DNA of 10,879 nt from a bacterium (GTDB lineage Bacteria > Pseudomonadota > Gammaproteobacteria > Burkholderiales > Burkholderiaceae_C), in NCBI GenBank assembly GCA_030824095.1, contig JAVBYK010000528.1, forward strand, positions 1 through 10,879, read 5' to 3'. Below are positions 5,154 through 10,879 of the stretch, in pieces; within the stretch, counting starts at the first letter, position 1, and every line of letters begins with the position of its first letter. The position numbers were made by a program, and so were the translations under genes. Below the pieces are notes generated by a model. That model saw only the letters and a program-made list of their open reading frames with translations, did not search any database and had not been told where the DNA came from.

Positions 5154-6196
5154 GCCGATTCGAGCAGCCTGCGCACCGGCGCGGGCAGTCCTGCATGGGC
5201 CCATTGTGCCGGGGTGAACCACTCGCCAGCTCCTAAATCGATAGCATCATCGCCAGTATTCACGAGGGCTGGATGCAGAAAAAGGTCCTTGTGCGTGAGC
5301 ACATGGGTGACGGCGGGCAGCATGACCAGTCGCATGGCAAGCCGGGGCGGCAACGCGGCGCGCAGGGCCTCCTCATCGTCAAACAGCGGAAAGCACCTGA
5401 GCCCAGCCCAGACACCGGGCGTAGGTCGCTTGCTGAGCCACACCGCGCCATCGTCCCGCCGCAGCCACAACAGCCACAGGCCCTGGCTGCTGCGCTTGAG
5501 CGTGCGGGTGCGCACCGGGTAGCGTTGCGGGTCACCCGCCGCTGCCGCGTTGCAATCGCCGCGCACCGGGCACGCCGGGCAGTTGGGTTTGCTGGGCAGG
5601 CACATGGTGGCGCCCAAGTCCATCATGCCCTGGGTGTAGCGGGGCATGGCCAGGGTCACACCACTACCCGTCGGTAGCAGGCCGGTGGCGGCGTCCCACA
5701 GGGCGCGCACGCTGGCCGCCTGGGCCAGATCGGCGTCAAAACCCAGCACACGGGTCACGACGCGCTTCACATTCGCATCCAGTATGGCCACGCGTTGGCC
5801 AAAGCACAGGGAGGCAATGGCCGCCGCCGTGGAGCGGCCGATGCCGGGCAAGGTCTCCAGCACCGCAGCGTCGCGCGGGAACGCACCGCCATGTTGCTCG
5901 ACGACCGTCTGCGCACAGCGGTGCAGGTTGCGGGCCCGGCTGTAATAGCCCAGGCCACTCCACAGGCCCAGCACATCGTCCAGGCTGGCAGCGGCCAGCG
6001 CCTGCACATCGGGGAAACGGGTCAGAAAGCGGTCAAAGTAGCCACGCACCGTGACCACCTGCGTCTGCTGCAGCATGATCTCGGACAGCCAGACGCGGTA
6101 GGGGTCCTGGGTGTTTTGCCAGGGCAGGTCATTGCGACCATGCGTCTGCTGCCAGGCCACCACGCGGGTGGCAAAGCCGGCCTTGTTGGAACGCAC
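5150..6196 (-). CDS. mutY: Adenine DNA glycosylase MutY (A/G mismatch-specific)
   Basis: Removes adenine mispaired with 8-oxoguanine or guanine, the third line of the GO repair system. The product is 348 aa, normal for the family. Visible features: LPWQ near residue 24; catalytic Glu39 in WLSEIMLQQTQV; the helix-hairpin-helix LPGIGRST at 116-123; catalytic-pocket Asp140 in AILDANVKR; and a [4Fe-4S] ligand set Cys199-X6-Cys206-X2-Cys209-X5-Cys215. A NUDIX-like C-terminal domain that recognises 8-oxoG follows (from about 225). The start is a GTG 2 bases after the stop of the dynamin-like gene with no clear Shine-Dalgarno, so translation is probably coupled; an internal GTG at codon 12 or 13 is an alternative. 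Residues 309-323 are encoded by a copy of the dispersed repeat. Its stop overlaps that of rapZ by 4 bp, tail to tail. Confidence 0.97.
   Translation of the reverse strand: MRSNKAGFATRVVAWQQTHGRNDLPWQNTQDPYRVWLSEIMLQQTQVVTVRGYFDRFLTRFPDVQALAAASLDDVLGLWSGLGYYSRARNLHRCAQTVVEQHGGAFPRDAAVLETLPGIGRSTAAAIASLCFGQRVAILDANVKRVVTRVLGFDADLAQAASVRALWDAATGLLPTGSGVTLAMPRYTQGMMDLGATMCLPSKPNCPACPVRGDCNAAAAGDPQRYPVRTRTLKRSSQGLWLLWLRRDDGAVWLSKRPTPGVWAGLRCFPLFDDEEALRAALPPRLAMRLVMLPAVTHVLTHKDLFLHPALVNTGDDAIDLGAGEWFTPAQWAHAGLPAPVRRLLESA
5229..5270 (+). repeat. Dispersed repeat copy B (inside mutY, plus orientation)
   Basis: GCTCCTAAATCGATAGC (5229-5245), then 15 bases, then CACGAGGGCT (5261-5270). The last ten bases are identical to the end of the copy at 10836-10877, and the distance from ATAGC is identical. 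It is antisense to mutY and covers codons for residues 309-323 (around DDAIDLGA), near the end of the NUDIX-like domain. Confidence 0.65.
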
Positions 6197-6198
6197 GC

Positions 6199-8154
6199 TC
6201 AGGCGAACTCGACGTCCACCGGGGTGTGGGTCGTCTGATTGGCCGCAATCAGGTAGTCAGTCAACTCGATCAGCTTGAGTTCGATCTGGCTGAGCGCGGC
6301 CTCTTGCTGGTCAATGTCCTGGATACGGTCTTCCAGGCCACCGGCGGCCTGCTGGATACGGTCGATGGCTTCAATCCGACGACTGAAGTTGCGCCGGCGT
6401 TCGCGCAACTGGGCGTCCAACTGGGCTGCGGCCGACTTGCTCCACAGCTCCACATCACCCAACGCCATTTCATGGACGCTGCGCAGCCGGGTGGAGAGTG
6501 CGCGCACCAGTCGGTCGGCAAACTCGGGTTGCGCCAGCTTGAATGCGTTGCCAATGCCCAGGTACTGGATGTGGCTGCGTTCCACCATGTCCAGGTCGCT
6601 CAGGTACTGTGCCATTTGCGGCTCGGTCGGTGCCTGCAATGAGAAGCCATGCTCCCCATTGAGCTGGCGGAAGGTGGCGCCCAGCATGGCCTGGATCTCG
6701 CCACACAGGGTCTGCACCTTTTGCAGGTTGGCGCGCAGGCGGTCAAAGGTCTCGCCATAGGCTCGCTTCACGCCCAGCTTCAGGCCCTTTTGTAGCAGCG
6801 CAGTGCTCAGCTGGGCCATCTCCTTCTTCAGCGCGGTGGAGCCCAAAATGCCAAACACCTCGCGCAGCAGTTTCAAGTGCACGGAGCGCACGGCGTGGAT
6901 CTTGGCGCCACCCAGATCGAACTCGGCCTGCTCCTGCGAAATGCGCGAGCGCATGTGCTTGATCACGGCGGCATTCTTGCCCTGCAGGCCCTTCAACTCC
7001 ATCATCTGCTCGGTCAAATCGCGCTTGCGGATGTTGATCACGCGGGCGGTCTCGGCGCGCAGGTCGGTGATGCCGGAGGCCATGGCCTCGGCCAGAATCC
7101 GCTGGCGCTTGCCCATGATGCCCCGGCCCAGCGCGTCTTCCAGCACCGGCAGGCAACTGCGCTGCAGCAGCGCTTCGTCATCCGTGACTTTGGCAACCAG
7201 TCCCTTCTGCGCCGACACGGCAATCACGCGGTCGCGCGGAATGCCCAGGATTTCCGCGGTACTGCTGATCTGGCGGTCGATCTGCGCGTCAATCTGCGCC
7301 GGCGAACTCAGGTCGTCCCACAGGGTGTCAATCTTGTTCAGCACCACCAGGCGGGAGTCGGTGCTGTCGGTCTCGCTGACCAAGTGCTCACGCCAGATAG
7401 AAAGATCGGACTTGGTGACACCGGTATCCGCCCCGAGGATGAACACCACGGCGTGCGCCTGGGGAATCAGGCTGACGGTCAACTCGGGCTCGGCGCCAAT
7501 GGCGTTCAGTCCGGGCGTATCGAGAATGACCAGCCCCTGCTTGAGTAGCGGATGGGCGATGTTGATCAGGGCGTGGCGCCACTTGGGCACCTCCACCATG
7601 CCATCGGCATCCACCATGGGGTTGTCTTCCGGCGCCTGGCTGTGCCAGAAACCCAGTGCGCGGGCTTCGTCCTGCGTCACCTTGCGGGTCTCGGCGACCT
7701 TTTCCAGGGCAGACGCCAGCTGTTGCGGATTGTTCACGTCCAGGTCGATGCGGGTCCACTTTTCGGGGACCATGCGCCATTCCATCAATGCCTGGGGCTG
7801 CAAGCGGCTCTCGATGGGCAGCAGGCGCAGGCAGGGAGGCACATCGGCGTCGTAGCCCATTTCGGTGGGGCACATGGTGGTGCGCCCGGCGCTGGCGGGC
7901 ATGATGCGCCGCCCATAGCCGGCAAAGAACACGGCATTGATCATCTCGGACTTGCCGCGGGAAAACTCCGCCACAAACGCGACCATCACTTTGTCGGAGC
8001 GCACCTGGGTGCCCAGGCGGCGCAGGCGCTCTTCGACCGCTGCGTCCAGCAGTTCGTTGTCCTTCATCCATTCGGCAAGCAGTTTCAGGCGCAATGCAAA
8101 TTCACGCCGCCATGTGCCAAGCTGGTCAAACTGTTCGTTAAAGGATGTAGTCAA
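6199..8154 (-). CDS. Dynamin-like GTPase, function unknown
   Basis: Large GTPase of the bacterial dynamin-like group, 651 aa. G1 is AEFSRGKS at 62-69, with Ala in place of the first Gly of GxxxxGKS. G2 threonines are in AGRTTMCPTE (about 89-98), G3 is DTPG at 212-215, and G4 is NKID at 273-276. The stretch ADTGVTKSDL at 242-251 is typical of dynamins. G2 and G3 are about 120 residues apart, a long insertion. The second half is helical and charged, ending in a likely coiled coil (about 560-640). I see no strongly hydrophobic paddle or transmembrane pair, so membrane contact would have to be peripheral. The start must be the TTG at 8154, because an in-frame TAG lies five codons upstream; GGGGG precedes it. 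It lies 50 bp after mutM and 2 bp before mutY on the same strand. E. coli CrfC, a dynamin-like protein that binds the replication clamp, is a precedent for a DNA-linked role, but I see no clear clamp-binding motif here. Confidence 0.88.
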   Translation of the reverse strand: MTTSFNEQFDQLGTWRREFALRLKLLAEWMKDNELLDAAVEERLRRLGTQVRSDKVMVAFVAEFSRGKSEMINAVFFAGYGRRIMPASAGRTTMCPTEMGYDADVPPCLRLLPIESRLQPQALMEWRMVPEKWTRIDLDVNNPQQLASALEKVAETRKVTQDEARALGFWHSQAPEDNPMVDADGMVEVPKWRHALINIAHPLLKQGLVILDTPGLNAIGAEPELTVSLIPQAHAVVFILGADTGVTKSDLSIWREHLVSETDSTDSRLVVLNKIDTLWDDLSSPAQIDAQIDRQISSTAEILGIPRDRVIAVSAQKGLVAKVTDDEALLQRSCLPVLEDALGRGIMGKRQRILAEAMASGITDLRAETARVINIRKRDLTEQMMELKGLQGKNAAVIKHMRSRISQEQAEFDLGGAKIHAVRSVHLKLLREVFGILGSTALKKEMAQLSTALLQKGLKLGVKRAYGETFDRLRANLQKVQTLCGEIQAMLGATFRQLNGEHGFSLQAPTEPQMAQYLSDLDMVERSHIQYLGIGNAFKLAQPEFADRLVRALSTRLRSVHEMALGDVELWSKSAAAQLDAQLRERRRNFSRRIEAIDRIQQAAGGLEDRIQDIDQQEAALSQIELKLIELTDYLIAANQTTHTPVDVEFA

Positions 8155-8204
8155 GAGAGCCCCCGTCTAGCCGCCCAATATAGCACTCCCCTCGCCCCAC
8201 AGGC

Positions 8205-9020
8205 TCATGGCTTCTGGCATTGTGGGCAGAAAAAAGTGGAACGCTGGCCCTGCCGAATGGCCTTGATGGGGGTGCCGCAGACCTTGCAGGCCTGGCCGTC
8301 GCGCCCGTACACCATGGCTTCCAGCTGGAAGTAACCGGACTCGCCGTGGGCGTTGGAGAAGTCCCGCAGCGTGCTGCCGCCCTTTTCCACTGCCCGAGCC
8401 AGCACCTGGCCTATGGCCTGGTGCAACCTGGCGGCGCGCGGCTTGCTCAGTCTGGATGCCCGGGTGGTTGGTCGAATACCGGCCAGGAACAGCGCCTCGG
8501 AGGCGTAGATGTTGCCCACCCCCACCACCACGTCGCCCGCCAGCAGCACCTGCTTGATGGGCGCACGGCGCTGCACCAGCGCGCGGTGGAAGCGCAGCGG
8601 ATCAAAGTCCCCCGCCAGCGGCTCCACACCGAGCTTGCCCAGCAGCTTCTGCGCTTGCGAGTCGTCCTCGGAGTCGGCAAACACCACGGCGCCAAAGCGG
8701 CGCGGGTCATTAAGGCGCAGCGTACCGCGTGAGGTCTGCAGATCAAAATGGTCGTGCTTGCCGGGTTCGGGCGCCTGTTGCACAAAGGACAGGCTGCCTG
8801 ACATTCCCAGGTGCAACAGGAGCAGGCCCTGGTCCAGGTCCACCAGCAGGTATTTGCCACGGCGGCGCACCACCTGCACCTGGCGCCCCACCAAAGCATT
8901 GGGTTCAATACCCAGCGGCCAGCGCAGTGGTTTACCCACGCGCACGGACTGGATCTGCGCACCGGCGATGCGGTCGGCAAAACTCAGTCGCGTGACTTCA
9001 ACTTCGGGCAATTCAGGCAT
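8205..9020 (-). CDS. mutM: Formamidopyrimidine-DNA glycosylase MutM (Fpg)
   Basis: Bifunctional glycosylase/AP lyase that excises 8-oxoguanine and formamidopyrimidines; partner of MutY in the GO system. The product is 271 aa, as usual. The catalytic N-terminus is PELPEVE (Pro2 nucleophile after Met removal, Glu3, Glu6). Conserved Lys56 lies in RRRGKYLL. The helix-two-turn-helix contains VGVGNIYASEALF. The C-terminal zinc finger has Cys245-X2-Cys248-X16-Cys265-X2-Cys268 with Arg260 in QRSTFFCPQC. All key residues are present. The ATG at 9020 is fixed by the MPELPE terminus; AGGAG lies about 12 bases upstream. It diverges from the TPR gene across 37 bp and heads a same-strand series with the dynamin-like gene and mutY. 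The 50-bp gap to the next gene holds no terminator hairpin but has a TATATT hexamer (8182-8177) without a good -35. Confidence 0.98.
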   Translation of the reverse strand: MPELPEVEVTRLSFADRIAGAQIQSVRVGKPLRWPLGIEPNALVGRQVQVVRRRGKYLLVDLDQGLLLLHLGMSGSLSFVQQAPEPGKHDHFDLQTSRGTLRLNDPRRFGAVVFADSEDDSQAQKLLGKLGVEPLAGDFDPLRFHRALVQRRAPIKQVLLAGDVVVGVGNIYASEALFLAGIRPTTRASRLSKPRAARLHQAIGQVLARAVEKGGSTLRDFSNAHGESGYFQLEAMVYGRDGQACKVCGTPIKAIRQGQRSTFFCPQCQKP

Positions 9021-9045
9021 GGGTCTAGGGTTCTCCTGCTTGGAT

Positions 9046-9051
9046 TATTAT
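9046..9051 (+). promoter_or_regulatory. -10-like hexamer of the TPR gene, leaderless start suggested
   Basis: TATTAT matches the -10 consensus at five of six positions and ends exactly 6 bases before the ATG at 9058. No Shine-Dalgarno precedes that ATG and no convincing -35 is seen. The same AT-rich patch reads CATAAT on the minus strand (9052-9047), a possible -10 for mutM. Confidence 0.35.
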
Positions 9052-9057
9052 GGTCCG

Positions 9058-10794
9058 ATGTCACGAATCCCCCGTCTCCTGTCCCTGACCCTGATTGCCG
9101 CCTGTCTGAGCACTGGCGCATGGGCCGCCGCCGCGAAGGCGGAAGGCCCGGAAAACTCCAACCTGGACGGAGAACTGTTTTACCAACTGCTGGTGAGCGA
9201 AATGACGGCGCAGGCGGGCGACCGGGGTTCAGCCTATGCGCTGATGCTGGACGCGGCGCGCAAGGCCAACTCGGCACGCTTGTACGAGCGCGCCGTGGAG
9301 ATCGCGCTGAACGCGCGCAGTGGCGAATCGGCCCTGGAAGCCGCGCAGGCCTGGGCGCGCGCATTTCCGTCCTCACGGGAAGCCAACCGCATCCAACTGC
9401 AGATATTGCTGGGTTTGAACCGGATTACTGAAACGCAGGAGCCCATCAAGCGTGAACTCGCCGGCCTGACTGCCACTGAGAGGGTTACCGCCATCCACCT
9501 GCTACCCCGCTACTTTGTCCGGGTATCCGACAAGAAGCTGGCCTCATCCGTTATGGAAAAGGCGCTGGCCACCGAGACCGGCAATCGCACCACGGGTGCC
9601 GCGGCGTGGGCCGCCATCGGCACCATGCGGCTGCACGCCGAGGACGCCGACGGCGCACTGGAGGCCGCGCGCAACGGCGTGGCCATGGATGCAGGGGCCG
9701 AAGAGCCGGTGTTGCTGGCCATTGCTTTGATTGACCCCCAGCGTCCGACGGCCGAGGTCATGGTCCAACGGTTCCTGGCCGCCAAACCCATCACCGAAGT
9801 GCGCATGGCCTACGCCCGCCACCTGATCAACAGCCAGCGCTATACCGATGCGTACACGCAAATGCGTCTGACAACCGAGGAGCAGCCCCAGTTCCCCGAG
9901 GCCTGGCTGATGCGTGGCTCGCTGGAGTTGCAGGACGCCAACCTGGCCCTGGCCGAGTCATCGCTCAAGACCTATGTGGAACTGGCCACCCAAAAACCTG
10001 ACACATCCCCCAACGCCAGCATGGGCCGTGGGCTGGTACAGGCCTATTTGTTGCTGTCCCAGGTTGCCGAGCAGGGCCAACGGCTGGACGAGGCCAAGGC
10101 CTATCTGGACAAGGTTCAGAGTCCCGCTGACGCGCTGCGCGTGGAAAGACGGCGAGCCGCCATCCTGGTACAGCAGGGGCAACTGGAACAGGCCCGCGCC
10201 GCCCTACGCAACGTACCGGAACTGCAGGCCACCGACGCACTGGCCAAGATCAATGCAGAGGTGCAGTTGCTGCGCGAAAACCGCCAGTACGCCCCAGCCT
10301 ATGAATTGCTGCAGGATGCCACAGTGCGCTATCCGGACGACATCGACCTGATGTACGACCTGGCCATGATGGCCGAGCGGCTGGGCAAGACCGACGAAAT
10401 GGAACAGTTGCTGCGCAAGGTGATGGCGGCCAAGCCCGACTACCACCACGCCTACAACGCCTTGGGTTATTCGTTGGCAGACCGCAACATCCGCCTTAAC
10501 GAAGCCAGGGAACTGATCAAACAGGCGCTGGTGCACTCGCCGGATGACCCGTTCATTGTGGACAGCCTGGCCTGGGTGGAATTCCGCGCTGGCAACTCCG
10601 CCGAGGCCCTGCGCTTGCTTCAAAGTGCGTTCAAGGCCCGCCCGGATGCTGAAATTGCCGCCCACCTGGGCGAGGTGCTCTGGTCCATTGGCCAGCGCGA
10701 GGAAGCCGGCACCATCTGGAACGAGGGCGTGAAACTGAACCCCCAGAACGAGACCCTGCGCGACACCATGCAGCGCCTGCGCGGCAAACCGTGA
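9058..10794 (+). CDS. Exported tetratricopeptide-repeat protein, upstream partner of lolB
   Basis: A 578-aa protein with an N-terminal export signal (RIPRLLSLTLIAAC). It can be read as a Sec signal cleaved after AWA near residue 23, or as a lipoprotein signal with lipobox IAAC and lipidated Cys16. The rest is alpha-helical repeat. TPR-like units with the usual small/large residue pattern are clearest toward the C-terminus: YNALGYSLADR, DDPFIVDSLAWVEFRAG, EIAAHLGEVLWSIGQREEAG. Earlier repeats are more diverged. TPRs mediate protein contacts, so this is probably a periplasmic or outer-membrane-attached scaffold; the exact role is unknown. The ATG at 9058 is chosen because the signal peptide starts there. 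The open frame extends upstream into mutM antisense, which is not coding. Its stop overlaps the lolB GTG by 4 bp, so co-translation with lolB suggests a role in envelope or lipoprotein assembly (inference). Confidence 0.9.
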   Translation: MSRIPRLLSLTLIAACLSTGAWAAAAKAEGPENSNLDGELFYQLLVSEMTAQAGDRGSAYALMLDAARKANSARLYERAVEIALNARSGESALEAAQAWARAFPSSREANRIQLQILLGLNRITETQEPIKRELAGLTATERVTAIHLLPRYFVRVSDKKLASSVMEKALATETGNRTTGAAAWAAIGTMRLHAEDADGALEAARNGVAMDAGAEEPVLLAIALIDPQRPTAEVMVQRFLAAKPITEVRMAYARHLINSQRYTDAYTQMRLTTEEQPQFPEAWLMRGSLELQDANLALAESSLKTYVELATQKPDTSPNASMGRGLVQAYLLLSQVAEQGQRLDEAKAYLDKVQSPADALRVERRRAAILVQQGQLEQARAALRNVPELQATDALAKINAEVQLLRENRQYAPAYELLQDATVRYPDDIDLMYDLAMMAERLGKTDEMEQLLRKVMAAKPDYHHAYNALGYSLADRNIRLNEARELIKQALVHSPDDPFIVDSLAWVEFRAGNSAEALRLLQSAFKARPDAEIAAHLGEVLWSIGQREEAGTIWNEGVKLNPQNETLRDTMQRLRGKP

Positions 10795-10879
10795 GAGTGC
10801 CACCCCGTTCCTGGCTGCGTTTGCTCATCGCATTCGCTATTATTTTTATAGCTGGATGCGCAAGTACCACGAGGGCTAC
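10791..10879 (+). CDS. lolB: Outer-membrane lipoprotein LolB, N-terminus only
   Basis: LolB receives lipoproteins from the carrier LolA and inserts them into the outer membrane. Only 29 codons are in the window. They form a complete lipoprotein signal: PPRSWLRLL, then AFAIIFIAGC, with lipobox IAGC and lipidated Cys23, then ASTTRA. The GTG at 10791 overlaps the TGA of the TPR gene (GTGA); a second in-frame GTG at 10797 is possible. The LolB identity comes from the lipoprotein signal plus the betaproteobacterial gene order TPR protein-lolB (usually followed by ispE). A lipoprotein is near certain; LolB by context is likely. Codons 16-29, including the whole lipobox, lie within a copy of the dispersed repeat. 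Confidence 0.75.
   Translation, partial: MRVPPRSWLRLLIAFAIIFIAGCASTTRA
10836..10877 (+). repeat. Dispersed repeat copy C (inside the lolB signal peptide, plus orientation)
   Basis: GCTATTATTTTTATAGC (10836-10852) is a palindrome with arms GCTAT/ATAGC. It is followed by 15 bases and CACGAGGGCT (10868-10877). The final ten bases and spacing equal those of copy B at 5229-5270. The TGCGCA (10857-10862) and GGGCTA at the end also fit a repeat I remember as abundant in Comamonadaceae genomes (from memory, unverified). Confidence 0.7.

Noticed and set aside
8181..8206. TAGCACTC resembling half of a CIRCE operator between mutM and the dynamin-like gene
   Set aside because: The inverted right half GAGTGCTAA is absent at the required 9-base spacing. 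The ATAGC there also lacks the left arm and the CGAGG of the dispersed repeat, so it is not counted as a fourth copy.
8509..9057. Upstream extension of the TPR gene frame
   Set aside because: It is antisense to mutM. A clear signal peptide begins at 9058.
1..10879. CRISPR array, phage, transposase, toxin-antitoxin or biosynthetic cluster
   Set aside because: No regularly spaced repeats of 24-36 bp and no genes of these classes were found; the genes are mostly core housekeeping ones.

Overview
The window is GC-rich chromosomal DNA from a betaproteobacterium, most probably a member of the Comamonadaceae (Rhodoferax/Polaromonas/Acidovorax type). This rests on the gene order hrcA / nadK-recN, the tail-to-head pair TPR protein-lolB, the dynamin-family gene beside mutM and mutY, the style of the protein sequences, and a dispersed AT-rich repeat of a kind I associate with that family. 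No database search was possible.

Layout. Positions 1-141 hold the 5' end of a minus-strand secretion gene, probably a two-partner-secretion outer-membrane transporter. A 430-base non-coding stretch follows. It contains a 10-bp dyad, a tandem direct repeat, a run of four stem-loops and a good rho-independent terminator for the next gene, a minus-strand CAU-anticodon tRNA (573-649). The heat-shock repressor gene hrcA (minus) is separated by only 28 bp from the divergent plus-strand cluster nadK-recN-rapZ. These three genes overlap or nearly touch and are probably one operon. rapZ collides tail-to-tail with mutY, sharing 4 bp. On the minus strand mutM, a dynamin-like GTPase gene and mutY run in the same direction, in the order mutM -> GTPase -> mutY. 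After a 37-bp divergent gap, a plus-strand gene for an exported TPR protein leads into the start of lolB by a 4-bp overlap.

How the genes work together. Three products handle DNA damage: RecN (double-strand break repair), MutM (removal of 8-oxoguanine) and MutY (removal of adenine opposite 8-oxoguanine). The two glycosylases bracket a dynamin-like GTPase in one apparent transcription unit, which is the most intriguing functional association here. NadK makes NADP, HrcA represses chaperone genes, RapZ is a P-loop regulator or RNA adaptor, and the TPR protein and LolB belong to the envelope.

Most genes are ordinary core genes. I see no phage, CRISPR, toxin-antitoxin or transposase gene. The unusual signals are: (1) the mutM-dynamin-mutY unit; (2) three copies of a 42-44 bp dispersed element, each inside a coding frame and one of them encoding the LolB lipobox; (3) three genes with no Shine-Dalgarno whose -10-like hexamer lies exactly 6 bases before the ATG, suggesting leaderless mRNAs; (4) a chain of hairpins that could be a small RNA; and (5) a 10-C tract at the start of rapZ.
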